64,000 nt of DNA from Thermorudis peleae (GCF_000744775.1 NZ_JQMP01000003.1:1426001-1490000), one strand, 5' to 3'. Positions 20,751-29,194 are shown, counted from the stretch's first letter. The notes: a model not told the origin generated them from the letters alone. A program made the numbers and translations.

Positions 20751-20837
20751 TGGTGCCGAGGAAGGGATTTGAACCCCCACGCCCTTTCGGGCACTACCCC
20801 CTCAAGGTAGCGCGTCTGCCTATTCCGCCACCTCGGC
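20751..20837 (-). tRNA. tRNA-Leu (GAG)
   Basis: A class II tRNA with a long variable arm (GTGCCCGAAAGGGCGT), acceptor stem GCCGAGG/CCTCGGC, anticodon stem CTACC/GGTAG and loop TTGAGGG (anticodon GAG). The body covers 20754-20837 and CCA is encoded at 20751-20753, unlike in its two operon neighbours. Confidence 0.96.
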
Positions 20838-20867
20838 ATCGCGCTGCCAGCCTCGGCAGCAACGAAA

Positions 20868-20897
20868 AGTATAGACGCGTCTGCCTGTTCCTGTCAA
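20868..20897 (-). promoter_or_regulatory. Strong promoter of the tRNA operon
   Basis: On the minus strand TTGACA (20892-20897) is followed after 18 bases by TATACT (20868-20873), 30 bases upstream of tRNA-Leu. This is close to the sigma-70 consensus, as expected for stable-RNA genes. Confidence 0.75.
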
Positions 20898-21054
20898 GCG
20901 CGTTGCGTTCGCCCCAAGCTGCCTGCCCGCGTGATTCGCGGGAAACCCTCGTGCGCTTCTTGGAAGAAGGGTACTACGAGGACTGAAGGCACACTGGCGT
21001 ACTTACTGGGGTGCGGCGCTCCCGCGCACTGAAACCAGTATCTCGTAAACCACG

Positions 21055-21327
21055 TTGCTGCTTGAGGTTGTTGCCTGGCTTATCGACACTGGCCGCCTGA
21101 CAGAACAGCACTGTCCGGTGACCGTTACTGATAAACCCAATGGCCGTTATATTGCCCACACTGTTCCTCTCCATGGTTCTGGGAAGCCGTTTCTCGCGCA
21201 ACCCCAGGTGCGTCAGCGCATGTGGGTTGAGACGCATCTTAACTCGCTTGATCTCTACCGCAATGCGTGCACTATCCTCGAGCGATGTGGCGTGTCACCT
21301 GCCCGCGTACAGGTGCGCTTTGGATAG
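21055..21327 (+). CDS. Hypothetical small protein (90 aa), start uncertain
   Basis: The frame codes for a protein-like 90-residue sequence with mixed polarity and no internal bias (for example YIAHTVPLHGSGKPF and RMWVETHLNSLDLYR). An in-frame TAA lies 7-9 bases before the first possible start, a TTG, with no clear ribosome-binding site. It may therefore be the C-terminal remnant of a larger, truncated gene rather than an intact one. The DNA between the tRNA promoter (20897) and this ORF shows no other gene. No family is recognised. Confidence 0.4.
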   Translation: MLLEVVAWLIDTGRLTEQHCPVTVTDKPNGRYIAHTVPLHGSGKPFLAQPQVRQRMWVETHLNSLDLYRNACTILERCGVSPARVQVRFG

Positions 21328-21420
21328 TCAGGCAACTGCCGAGGAAGAGGCATAGACCGGCACTGAGCCTGCACCAGGCACAGGATCACCAGACGCACGG
21401 TTGGATCTCTCCAGCGATAC

Positions 21421-21450
21421 ACGGGGCAAGGGTACCGCTCCTTGCCCCGT
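21421..21450. terminator. Hairpin downstream of the DUF2090 gene
   Basis: ACGGGGCAAGG (21421-21431) pairs perfectly with 21440-21450 around an 8-base loop. It lies 27 bases past the stop of the minus-strand aldolase-like gene and 94 bases past the plus-strand ORF ending at 21327, so it could serve both. Confidence 0.6.
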
Positions 21451-21477
21451 ACACGTTGTCTATTTAATCGCAGGCAA

Positions 21478-22401
21478 CTAGCGAGCAGCGGCAGCCGCGG
21501 CTTCAACGAAGAGATCGATTGCGCGCCGGTAATTCGCTGCAATCTGCTCAGCAGCCGCTTCAGCGCTGAGGTTGCCATTCAAATAACCGCGCACGCCATC
21601 CCACCACAACGTTCGTCCAATCGCAAACCCGATATAGCCTGGGACACCAGCCCCTTGTCGCAGCCAGTGATCAACTCGGTCCGGGTCAGCGCCACGGCCG
21701 AGAACGACGCAGCCCACATGGTCGCGCCCACCTTGGCGCACTTGCGCTGCCATCCGCTCACAGTCTTCGCGCCGGTCAAGCCCTTCGATCTTCCAGATAT
21801 CCGGCTCAACCCCGGCTTCCTGAAACTCGGCGATCGCTTGAACCGTCAAACTTGGGCGAACATCCCGATCATATCGCTCCGTATCCCCACCGACTGATTC
21901 AAGTTGCGCCTTCGTCGCTGGCACCAGCAATTCCAGGAGAAACTTCCGGTCACGTTCATGCAGCCAATCCGAGAGCCGCTTTAAGCGCTCAAGCTGAATG
22001 CGCTTGGTTTCGGGATCATCGTCCGGGTTATAGCGGACCAGTGCCTTGGTAAATGTCGGATTAAAGTCTTCAATATGCTTCGCAAAATCTTCGCCATATT
22101 CAAAGTCAAAGACTTTCTGTCCACTCTTTTCAACCGGCATCGCAAACAGATAGCCTTGCGCGCGGGCATCCCGGGCAACATCGGCACCATACTGCTCGTC
22201 AACGAGGATGCCAGCGGCGTCACGGGGAGCGCCGTTGCGAATCGCATGCTGAAATCCTTCGTAAATGACGCGTTTGGCAGCGCGAACGCGCTCTGGCACC
22301 TCGTCCGGTGCAACACCAGCCTTTTGGGCCATCTCTTCAAATGAACTTCGGTGATCAAACGCCAGAATGTAGAGCGGTCGATCGTATCCGAGTGTTCCCA
22401 T
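21478..22401 (-). CDS. DUF2090 aldolase-like protein (IolC C-terminal-domain family)
   Basis: A 307-aa TIM-barrel-type protein matching DUF2090, the domain fused to the IolC kinase in many inositol-degrading bacteria, where it is annotated as 2-deoxy-5-keto-D-gluconate-6-phosphate aldolase. The N-terminus YDRPLYILAFDHRSSF is the family hallmark; DIWKIEGLD and IGFAIGRTLWWD are later conserved blocks with a likely Schiff-base Lys and phosphate-binding region. AGGAG precedes the ATG at 22401. It stands alone here, with no kinase domain, about 40 kb from the iolD operon, so its substrate may be another sugar phosphate. Confidence 0.8.
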   Translation of the reverse strand: MGTLGYDRPLYILAFDHRSSFEEMAQKAGVAPDEVPERVRAAKRVIYEGFQHAIRNGAPRDAAGILVDEQYGADVARDARAQGYLFAMPVEKSGQKVFDFEYGEDFAKHIEDFNPTFTKALVRYNPDDDPETKRIQLERLKRLSDWLHERDRKFLLELLVPATKAQLESVGGDTERYDRDVRPSLTVQAIAEFQEAGVEPDIWKIEGLDRREDCERMAAQVRQGGRDHVGCVVLGRGADPDRVDHWLRQGAGVPGYIGFAIGRTLWWDGVRGYLNGNLSAEAAAEQIAANYRRAIDLFVEAAAAAAR

Positions 22402-22710
22402 TACCGATGCTCCTTTCACTCCAACCCCTATGAGGGGTTGTACCCGATAGTGCGCACGCTGACAAGCCTTTTACCTATGGCAGGCGTTGTGCAGCGATCA
22501 TACCAAGACTGCAAGACCAACACCCTTCGCTGTTACGTACTCCTCTCCTTGAGCAGCCTGCAATCTCTCTGTTCACGCTGCTTTTTCTGCGAGATTGGAT
22601 GGTGGTGCCCCTTAGCTAGCGGGAACGTCGTGTCGGCAAGGCTGTTGCATCATAACATGTCGCGCACCGACCGAGTATGAATGCCGACACCGATCAGTGT
22701 GATGCAGCCG
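22402..22710. other. Intergenic region, no gene seen
   Basis: About 310 bases between the divergent DUF2090 gene and the tRNA-Gln promoter. It should hold the minus-strand promoter for the DUF2090 gene. I see no open frame with protein-like sequence and no riboswitch or T-box motif. Confidence 0.5.
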
Positions 22711-22740
22711 TTGACAGCGTGGCCAAATACGCAGTATTAT
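22711..22740 (+). promoter_or_regulatory. Promoter of tRNA-Gln
   Basis: TTGACA (22711-22716), an 18-base spacer and TATTAT (22735-22740), 13 bases before the mature tRNA 5' end. Confidence 0.75.
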
Positions 22741-22753
22741 TGCAGGCGGATAT

Positions 22754-22824
22754 TGGGGAGTCGTCTAACGGTAGGACGGCTGACTCTGGATCAGCAAGTT
22801 GGGGTTCGAATCCCTGCTCCCCAG
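22754..22824 (+). tRNA. tRNA-Gln (CUG)
   Basis: A 71-nt cloverleaf with acceptor TGGGGAG/CTCCCCA, discriminator G, anticodon loop CTCTGGA (anticodon CUG) and T-arm GGTTCGAATCC. The U1-A72 pair and G73 are Gln identity features. CCA is not encoded. Confidence 0.95.
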
Positions 22825-22830
22825 CTTCAG

Positions 22831-22865
22831 GCACAAGGCGGCTGACAAGCTGCCTTGTGCTTTTT
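22831..22865 (+). terminator. Intrinsic terminator of tRNA-Gln
   Basis: GCACAAGGC pairs with GCCTTGTGC (within 22831-22860) and is followed directly by TTTTT (22861-22865), seven bases after the tRNA. Confidence 0.85.
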
Positions 22866-22973
22866 GCTCACCAGCTCATTTCACTGGAACCCTATCCCAA
22901 TCTGCCCAAGCGTAAGCACATCAGCATGGCGGATATGGGTTCGCTATACTCAAGCTAGCACGAATCTGGTGAG

Positions 22974-24362
22974 ATGGAGGGAACGTTGATTGAGACACGG
23001 ATGGCAACCGAGCGTGCCTTCCTCATTGGTGTTGACTGGGAACGGGATGGCTGGGATATTGAGTCGTCGATGGCAGAGCTTGCCCAGCTCGCGCGCTCGG
23101 CTGGCCTTGACGTCGTTGGTATGCTCACCCAACGGCTGCCCCATCCGCACCAAAGCCACTATCTTGGCGCAGGCAAACTCGAAGAACTGAAGGCACGTCA
23201 GGCAATCACGCCGTACGATGTGGTCCTCGTCAATGACGAGCTGAGTCCAGCGCAACTCCGAACACTCGAGGACGAACTTGGGGTCAAGGTCATTGACCGG
23301 ACTGCACTGATTCTTGACATCTTCGCCCGGCGTGCCCAGACGCGCGAAGGTCGACTCCAGGTTGAATTAGCCCAGCTGGAGTATCGGCTCCCGCGCCTGA
23401 CGCGAATGTGGACACACCTGTCGCGACAGGCTGTTGGTGGCGTCGGCTTGCGGGGACCTGGTGAGACGCAGCTTGAGATCGACCGGCGCCGGGCACGACA
23501 ACGGATCACACAACTTCGACGGGAAATCGCCGAAGTACGTGCCCATCGTGAGCGCTATCGCCAGCGCCGCCGGCAGAACCAGATGCCCGTTATCGCGTTG
23601 GTCGGCTACACCAACGCTGGAAAGTCAACGTTGCTCAATGCCCTTGCCGGCAGTGACGTCTACGTTGCAGACAAACTGTTTGCAACCCTGGATCCGACAA
23701 CGCGGCGCGTGACATTGCCAAGCGGCCGCGTCGTGCTCCTGACCGATACTGTTGGTTTTATTCATCGACTGCCGACGATGCTCGTTGCAGCATTTCGCGC
23801 AACGCTCGAAGAAATTCTAGAAGCTCGTGTCCTCGTCCACGTTGTCGATATCACCCATCCACGGGCAGCTGAGCAGGCGGCAACGGTCCGCCAAGTGCTT
23901 GCCGAACTCGGCGCTGCGCACTATCCAACGTTGACGGTCCTGAACAAGATTGATGGTATCGAGCCGAACCTCTCTCCCGAAGAGCTTGTCCGCGAATTTG
24001 ACCTTGATGGCGATGTTGTGCCAGTCTCGGCCCTCAAAGGCACTGGACTTCCCTTGCTTCTCGAACGGCTCGAAGCCAAGCTGATGGAGGCTGAGCGTGT
24101 TCGCGAGGTAACCCTTGTCCTACCGTATGACCAAGTGCGCATGCTGCACCTCTTCCATGAACGAGGGCATGTCGAGGATGTCAGTTACCTCCCGTACGGG
24201 GTGCGCGTCCGGGGCCGTTTCCCCGCTTATCTTTTGGCATCCCTCATCCCCCAACTGCATCCAGTAGTCGAGCGTGAGGGGCAACGACGACCAATTGAGC
24301 GCATGAACCGGTACGAAAGTCACATTCCCTCGCCACAGCCTTTCCCCAAGCACTCCGTATAA
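22974..24362 (+). CDS. hflX: GTPase HflX
   Basis: A 462-aa ribosome-associated GTPase that splits or rescues stalled ribosomes under stress. It shows the N-terminal HflX domain (HYLGAGKLEELK), a coiled linker with GVGLRGPGETQLEIDRRRAR, and a G domain with GYTNAGKSTLLNALAG (G1), DTVGFI (G3) and NKID (G4). ATG 22974 is the longest plausible start, but GGAGGG at 22976-22980 would better serve TTG 22986. TATACT at 22945-22950 may be the -10 box. It overlaps the roadblock gene by one base, starting a run of seven plus-strand genes. Confidence 0.93.
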   Translation: MEGTLIETRMATERAFLIGVDWERDGWDIESSMAELAQLARSAGLDVVGMLTQRLPHPHQSHYLGAGKLEELKARQAITPYDVVLVNDELSPAQLRTLEDELGVKVIDRTALILDIFARRAQTREGRLQVELAQLEYRLPRLTRMWTHLSRQAVGGVGLRGPGETQLEIDRRRARQRITQLRREIAEVRAHRERYRQRRRQNQMPVIALVGYTNAGKSTLLNALAGSDVYVADKLFATLDPTTRRVTLPSGRVVLLTDTVGFIHRLPTMLVAAFRATLEEILEARVLVHVVDITHPRAAEQAATVRQVLAELGAAHYPTLTVLNKIDGIEPNLSPEELVREFDLDGDVVPVSALKGTGLPLLLERLEAKLMEAERVREVTLVLPYDQVRMLHLFHERGHVEDVSYLPYGVRVRGRFPAYLLASLIPQLHPVVEREGQRRPIERMNRYESHIPSPQPFPKHSV

Positions 24363-24763
24363 TGGCCAATGTCGAGGGTGTCTTGGTGACGGAAGGGGGA
24401 GGCGTGGCAGTCGGGGAAGTGCTGCAGCAACTCCGTGCTGAATATGGCTGCGATCTTGCAGCCCTCGTTGGTGTTGATGGATTGCTTATCGAAGCGGCGA
24501 CTGCTGAAGGTCTTGATGCGGAGTCGGTTGCCGCAAATGCAGTGAGTGGCTTACTGATGATGGAAGCGCTTGGGCGCGAACTCCAGGAAACGGCAGCCCG
24601 GCAGGCCCTCATTGAGTTCGCCGACCACGTCGTGCTTGTTGCCCCACTGGGGGGTGATGTTGCGCTTGTCCTCGTTGCCTCAGGCGAGTCTAACCTTGGA
24701 CGACTTCGACTTGCAGTACGGCGGATTCGTCCGCGTCTTGAAGCCGAAGTTGCCGCGCTGTAA
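24362..24763 (+). CDS. Roadblock/LC7 (MglB-like) protein 1
   Basis: A 133-aa roadblock/LC7-domain protein, the fold of MglB, the GTPase-activating partner of MglA. The pattern fits: an N-terminal helix (VGEVLQQLRAEYG), the strand AALVGVDGLLIEAA, a central helix and the strand HVVLVAPLGGDVALVLVA. It starts within the hflX stop (TAATG). A second, divergent roadblock gene and an MglA GTPase lie about 1.1-1.6 kb downstream, so the two may form a heteromer. Biochemical partner assignment is inference. Confidence 0.8.
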   Translation: MANVEGVLVTEGGGVAVGEVLQQLRAEYGCDLAALVGVDGLLIEAATAEGLDAESVAANAVSGLLMMEALGRELQETAARQALIEFADHVVLVAPLGGDVALVLVASGESNLGRLRLAVRRIRPRLEAEVAAL

Positions 24764-24793
24764 TCGCTCAACCGGTGCATGTATGGAGAAGGA

Positions 24794-25843
24794 ATGAATA
24801 CGCAACCAACCGCATGGACGTATGCCCAGGCAGGCGTTGATCTCGACGACGTTGCCCAGCTGAAGCGTCGCATTGCGACGCTTGCCGCGCAAACATTTAC
24901 TCCTGGCGTCGTTGGCGGCATCGGCCACTTCGGCGGCCTCTTTCGCACGCCGGGGGAAAACATGCTTCTTGTGTCAAGCGTCGACAGCGTGGGCACGAAA
25001 GTGCTCCTTGCCGCGCTACTCGAGCGGTATGACGGCTTGGGCATTGATATCGTCAATCATTGCATCAATGACGTGCTCGCCTGTGGCGCACGCCCACTCT
25101 TTTTTCTTGACTACCTTGGGTTAGGAAGGCTTAACCCGGCGGCCGTTGAAGCGATTTTGCGTGGCATCGCCCATGCTTGTCACGAAGCAGGCTGCGCGCT
25201 TATCGGCGGGGAAACGGCACAGCTGCCTGGTCTCTATCGTGACGGTGCATTCGATATTGTGGGATGTATTGTCGGTGCTGTGCGGGCCGATCACGTACTC
25301 GACGGTTCAGCCGTTCGGGCCGGGGATGTGCTCGTTGGTTTACCGAGCAATGGTCTTCATACCAACGGCTATTCGCTTGTCCGCGCGGTACTTGGTCTTG
25401 ATGATGATCCGCAACGGGCTCGCGCGCTTCTTGCTGAACAACCCGCATGGGCTGAAGCTTCGCTTGGTGAGCTACTGCTTCGTCCCCATCGGTCATATCT
25501 GCCGCTTGTCTTACCCTTACTTGACTCTGGGGTCGTCCATGCTCTTGCGCATATTACTGGAGGAGGTATCTGCGAGAATCTGGCACGCGTGATTCCGCCC
25601 GGGCTACAAGCTCGTGTTCGACGCCAATCATGGCCAATACCACCGCTCTTTTCCTTCTTACAGGAACGTGGCCATATTCCCGATGAAGAAATGGTACGGG
25701 TATTCAATCTTGGTATCGGCTATATTCTCGTTGTTGATGCACAGGTCGGCCACGCACTCCCATCCCAGCTTGGTGAAGGTTGGGTCATTGGCGAGGTTGT
25801 GACGAGTGCACACGATGAACCTCGTGCTGTGCTGGTGGCCTAA
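24794..25843 (+). CDS. purM: Phosphoribosylformylglycinamidine cyclo-ligase (AIR synthetase)
   Basis: A 349-aa enzyme of purine synthesis that closes the imidazole ring (FGAM to AIR) using ATP. Typical motifs are YAQAGVDLDD at the N-terminus, SSVDSVGTKVLLA, HCINDVLACGARPLFFLDYL, ALIGGETAQLPGLY and GLPSNGLHTNGYSLVR. Length is normal. ATG 24794 is preferred over 24779 because GGAGAAGGA immediately precedes it. It sits between the two roadblock genes, with purH four genes downstream, so purine synthesis and the GTPase module appear co-transcribed. Confidence 0.95.
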   Translation: MNTQPTAWTYAQAGVDLDDVAQLKRRIATLAAQTFTPGVVGGIGHFGGLFRTPGENMLLVSSVDSVGTKVLLAALLERYDGLGIDIVNHCINDVLACGARPLFFLDYLGLGRLNPAAVEAILRGIAHACHEAGCALIGGETAQLPGLYRDGAFDIVGCIVGAVRADHVLDGSAVRAGDVLVGLPSNGLHTNGYSLVRAVLGLDDDPQRARALLAEQPAWAEASLGELLLRPHRSYLPLVLPLLDSGVVHALAHITGGGICENLARVIPPGLQARVRRQSWPIPPLFSFLQERGHIPDEEMVRVFNLGIGYILVVDAQVGHALPSQLGEGWVIGEVVTSAHDEPRAVLVA

Positions 25844-25873
25844 AATTCCCCGCAGTGGTATCTGGGAGCTGAC

Positions 25874-26401
25874 ATGAGCAGGCATGGCACCAAGCGACTT
25901 CTCGCACCAGAGACGCTACTCCACGCGCAAGCGCTGCTTGAGCAGTTTCTCCATGACTCGCAGGCCACACTTGCATTGCTTGTTGATCGGAATGGACGAG
26001 TACTCGCGGCCCAGAGTCACGAAGGGACTGAACGGCTTGCGAGTCTTGGCGCATCTGTTGCTGCTGTGTATGCGGCATTGCAGAGTGTGGCGAGCCTTTT
26101 GCATGAGGAGCGGTTCCTTACGCTCCTGCATGAGGGCTTGCATGAGCGCCTCCTTGCTGAAGCTGTTGGCTCACGCTGGCTTCTCGTTGTCATATTTGGG
26201 CAACATGTGCCACTCGGTTTAATGCGTGTGTTGGGTCACCAACTCGCTGAACAATTAACGGTGCTGCTTGAGCCAAGTACTCCGCCACGTCGCCTTCGCG
26301 AGCGACGAATTCGTCGAGCTGCTCAGGATACAGTTGATTTAATCTTTGGCTTCGATGCAACCGATACCGAAGCGCAGCCAGGAGCGAACCCATGGCCTTA
26401 A
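25874..26401 (+). CDS. Roadblock/LC7-like protein 2
   Basis: A 175-aa protein with a roadblock/LC7-like core at about residues 12-125 (LEQFLHDSQATLALLVDRNGRVLAA, the helix SLGASVAAVYAALQSVASLL, then WLLVVIFGQHVPLGLMRVLG) and a C-terminal Arg-rich tail of about 45 residues. Its end overlaps the mglA start by 10 bases, the classic mglB-mglA arrangement, so this is the better candidate for the direct MglA regulator. The tail may bind MglA or nucleic acid; this is inference. The domain call is by pattern and moderate. Confidence 0.72.
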   Translation: MSRHGTKRLLAPETLLHAQALLEQFLHDSQATLALLVDRNGRVLAAQSHEGTERLASLGASVAAVYAALQSVASLLHEERFLTLLHEGLHERLLAEAVGSRWLLVVIFGQHVPLGLMRVLGHQLAEQLTVLLEPSTPPRRLRERRIRRAAQDTVDLIFGFDATDTEAQPGANPWP

Positions 26402-26967
26402 TTAACGTCGCTGCGCGCGAAATTCACGGTAAGATTGTCTATTACGGACCGGGATTATCCGGTAAGACAACCAACCTGCAATATATTCATGCTCATATTC
26501 CGGAGCATACACGAGGGGAACTGCTCTCTGTTGACACTGAGTCGGAGCGGACGTTGTTCTTTGACTTTCTGCCTCTCAATCTTGGCACTGTTCACGGATT
26601 CACGATTCGTTTTCACTTGTACACTGTTCCTGGACAAGTTCTGTATGAGCGAACGCGTGTGGCGGTTTTAAATGGTGCTGATGGCGTTGTCTTTGTGGCA
26701 GATGCCCAGCGAGATCGGCTTGCGGAGAATATTCAGAGTCTTCGTGAACTTGGGCAGAACCTCATCGCTCAAGGCAAGCCTTTTCTCAATTTCCCATTAG
26801 TCTTGCAGTATAACAAAATGGACTTACCAACAGCGCTCCCAGTTCCTGTTCTTGATCGCTATCTTAACCCGATGCGTGCGCCGCGGTTTGAGGCCGTTGC
26901 GGTGCGTGGTGTCGGCGTTTTTGAGACCCTACGAGCGATCTGCAAGCTCGTTGTCAAGCGCTTCTAG
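26392..26967 (+). CDS. mglA: MglA-like small Ras-family GTPase
   Basis: A 191-aa GTPase of the MglA group. G1 is GPGLSGKTTNLQ, the switch II block TVPGQVLYERTR carries the MglA-specific TVPGQ form, and G4 is NKMD within LQYNKMDLP. The N-terminus (MALINVAAREIHGKIVYYG) and length are typical. In Myxococcus, MglA sets cell polarity and motility with its GAP MglB; many Chloroflexota and Deinococcota carry it without known gliding. It overlaps the preceding roadblock gene. All nucleotide-binding residues look intact. Confidence 0.92.
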   Translation: MALINVAAREIHGKIVYYGPGLSGKTTNLQYIHAHIPEHTRGELLSVDTESERTLFFDFLPLNLGTVHGFTIRFHLYTVPGQVLYERTRVAVLNGADGVVFVADAQRDRLAENIQSLRELGQNLIAQGKPFLNFPLVLQYNKMDLPTALPVPVLDRYLNPMRAPRFEAVAVRGVGVFETLRAICKLVVKRF

Positions 26968-26983
26968 CCCATTCCCAGTAAGA

Positions 26984-27014
26984 TTGCCTCGGCAAGTAGT
27001 GCTTGCCGAGGCAA
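26984..27014 (+). terminator. 13-bp perfect hairpin after mglA
   Basis: TTGCCTCGGCAAG (26984-26996) pairs perfectly with 27002-27014 around a 5-base loop, 17 bases after the mglA stop. There is no T-tract, so it may be an mRNA-stabilising or attenuating element between mglA and the HD gene rather than a full terminator. Confidence 0.5.
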
Positions 27015-27041
27015 TGCGCGTCGTTCTATCCGGGAGTCTGT

Positions 27042-27683
27042 ATGCGTTTGGCGGAGCGCTTTCGTGATGACCCCTCCTTAGCACGAGCCCGTGCTGCTGG
27101 TGATATCGAGACACCCGATCCACCGCATAGTGAGCACGTGGCCTACCTCAGTTTGCGTCTTTATGACCAACTTCGCGAATTCCTGCAGTTACCCTCTGAA
27201 GGTCGAGACTTACTTGCAGCGGCAGCGCTGTGGCACGATTGCGGGCAATTTCGTTCATTGCCAGACCATCACCGGCAAAGCCTCCGGCGAATTCTTGCAT
27301 TACCGCTGAACGGATTTAGCCGTGAAGAGCAGGCTGTCATTGCGAATATTGCACGGTATCACCGGGCTGCCCCGCCGTCGATTGAGCACCCGGAATATCG
27401 TCGTCTCTCTCCTGCTCAACGACGCGTGGTTGACCAAATGGCAGCGATTCTCCGTATTGCTGAAGGTTTGGATGCAGGTCATCTCCAGCTTGTGGAGGAT
27501 GTCGTTGTTGAGCAACAACAGGGATATGTCGTAATCTGGGTCTACGCACCAACGCTGCCCTCGCTCGAAATCGAGCGCGCCCAAGCTCGTGCTGGCCTCT
27601 TCCGCGATGTCTTCAGCTGCGATATCGATGTGCGCTTGGCTCTCCCTGAAACGAAAGGAGCAAACACTTCATGCGCGCACTAA
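27042..27683 (+). CDS. HD-domain protein resembling the Ppx/GppA C-terminal domain
   Basis: A 213-aa stand-alone HD-superfamily protein. The sequence follows the C-terminal domain of exopolyphosphatase/guanosine-pentaphosphate phosphatase: SEHVAYLSLRLYDQL, AAALWHDCGQF (the HD pair), then GFSREEQAVIANIARYHR and AAILRIAEGLDAGH. The N-terminal actin-like phosphatase half of Ppx is absent. HD proteins often hydrolyse phosphate esters or (p)ppGpp-type nucleotides; activity is unproven here. ATG 27042 follows a GGGAG site. The gene overlaps purH by 13 bases. Confidence 0.75.
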   Translation: MRLAERFRDDPSLARARAAGDIETPDPPHSEHVAYLSLRLYDQLREFLQLPSEGRDLLAAAALWHDCGQFRSLPDHHRQSLRRILALPLNGFSREEQAVIANIARYHRAAPPSIEHPEYRRLSPAQRRVVDQMAAILRIAEGLDAGHLQLVEDVVVEQQQGYVVIWVYAPTLPSLEIERAQARAGLFRDVFSCDIDVRLALPETKGANTSCAH

Positions 27684-29194
27684 TCTCCGTCGCCGATAAG
27701 TCAGCGATTGTCCCGTTTGCGCAAGCATTGCACGAATTAGGCTGGGAGCTCATTTCAACCGGCGGCACCGCTGCCATACTCGATGCAGCAGGATTACCCG
27801 TGACCCCAGTCACCGAGATCACTGGATTCCCAGAAATTCTCGGTGGTCGCGTAAAGACACTCCACCCGGCAATTCACGCAGCGATCTTAGCCCGACGTGA
27901 ACAGGAAGATGACCTCGCCACACTTGCAGCGTACGGGATTACGCCGATCGATCTCGTTGCGGTGAACCTTTATCCATTTGCTCAAGCCGTGCAGCAGGGC
28001 GCCGTACTCGAAGCTGTGCTCGAACAGATCGATATCGGCGGCCCAGCACTTCTGCGCGCAGCAGCAAAGAATTTCCCATCCGTCTTGCCGGTTGTGGATC
28101 CCTCCGACTATCCCATGCTCTTGAGTTTTCTCCGACAGGGAGGCCCCCGAGCAGTCCCCTTTGCCGTCCGGCGTGGGCTAGCTGCAAAAGCGTTTGCTCA
28201 TGTTGCATGCTACGATAGCGTGATCGCCCACTATCTCGGTGAAAAGCTTGAAACCTTCCCGCGCGAACTCCCCATCGGGCTTGCAAAGGTTGAAGAGCTA
28301 CGCTATGGCGAAAATCCAGGGCAGTCCGCTGCTCTGTATCACCTCTATAGCCCCTCGTATCCAGTCAGCTCACCGTTTGCTACCCTCCAAGGCAAAGCGT
28401 TGTCCTATAACAATGTCCTCGATGCACTTGCAGCCTGGCTTGCAGTTCAGGAGTTTGATGAACCGGCCGCCGTTATCGTCAAGCATGCAAACCCCTGTGG
28501 GGCTGCAACCGCTTCAACACTGCTCGATGCCTACACGAAAGCCTTTGCTGGTGACCCGATTTCTGCATTTGGCGGCATTGTGGCCTTGAACCAAGAAGTC
28601 GACCACGAAACGGCACAAGCCCTAACCGAACAGTTCTACGAAGTCATTGTCGCCCCGAGTTTTGCAAGTTCGGCGCACGAGATCCTCAGCAAACGCAGTA
28701 CACTCCGTCTTCTCCAAGCAACACCACTGCGTCGCCCTAAATTGAGCTTACGAACTATTGGTTCTACAGTGCTCGTGCAAAAGCCCGATCGTATTGCGGA
28801 TGATATTACCCAGTGGCACGTCGTCACCAAACGCGCCCCGACAGCAGAGGAATGGCGAAGCCTCCAATTCGCGTGGCGCGTTGTTCGTCACCTCTGGTCG
28901 AATGCGATTGTGCTCGCGCAAGGGACGGCAACGGTCGGACTCTGCGGTGGACAACCCAACAGAGTTGATGCTGTCCGCTTTGCTGTATGGCGTGCCGGCG
29001 AGCGGGCCGCTGGATCGGTACTTGCAAGTGATGGCTTTTTCCCCTTTGCCGATAACATCGAGGTTGCTGCACAAGCCGGTATCACAGCCGTCGTCCAGCC
29101 AGGGGGATCTCGGCGTGACACAGAGGTCATCGAAGCTGCAGACGCAGCAGGCATTGCAATGGTCTTTACGAACCAGCGCGTATTCCGACACTAA
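27671..29194 (+). CDS. purH: Bifunctional AICAR formyltransferase / IMP cyclohydrolase
   Basis: A 507-aa enzyme performing the last two steps of IMP synthesis. The N-terminal MGS-like cyclohydrolase domain (RALISVADKSAIVPFAQAL, STGGTAAIL, GRVKTLHPAIHAAIL) occupies about 1-190. The AICAR transformylase domain follows with RYGENPGQSAALY, KHANPCGAA and SDGFFPFADNIE. Length and motifs are normal. It ends the plus-strand operon; its stop overlaps the convergent minus-strand gene by 4 bases. Confidence 0.96.
   Translation: MRALISVADKSAIVPFAQALHELGWELISTGGTAAILDAAGLPVTPVTEITGFPEILGGRVKTLHPAIHAAILARREQEDDLATLAAYGITPIDLVAVNLYPFAQAVQQGAVLEAVLEQIDIGGPALLRAAAKNFPSVLPVVDPSDYPMLLSFLRQGGPRAVPFAVRRGLAAKAFAHVACYDSVIAHYLGEKLETFPRELPIGLAKVEELRYGENPGQSAALYHLYSPSYPVSSPFATLQGKALSYNNVLDALAAWLAVQEFDEPAAVIVKHANPCGAATASTLLDAYTKAFAGDPISAFGGIVALNQEVDHETAQALTEQFYEVIVAPSFASSAHEILSKRSTLRLLQATPLRRPKLSLRTIGSTVLVQKPDRIADDITQWHVVTKRAPTAEEWRSLQFAWRVVRHLWSNAIVLAQGTATVGLCGGQPNRVDAVRFAVWRAGERAAGSVLASDGFFPFADNIEVAAQAGITAVVQPGGSRRDTEVIEAADAAGIAMVFTNQRVFRH

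Noticed and set aside
20520-20780. Frames on both strands across the tRNA-Leu/Val/Phe cluster
   Set aside because: They are translations of tRNA genes.
20880-21054. Selenoprotein with in-frame TGA at 20984-20986 leading into the 21055 frame
   Set aside because: Reading through the TGA soon meets other stops and the downstream frame is different.
22402-22710. T-box or riboswitch leader near tRNA-Gln and the DUF2090 gene
   Set aside because: No T-box core motif or other named aptamer pattern could be matched by eye.
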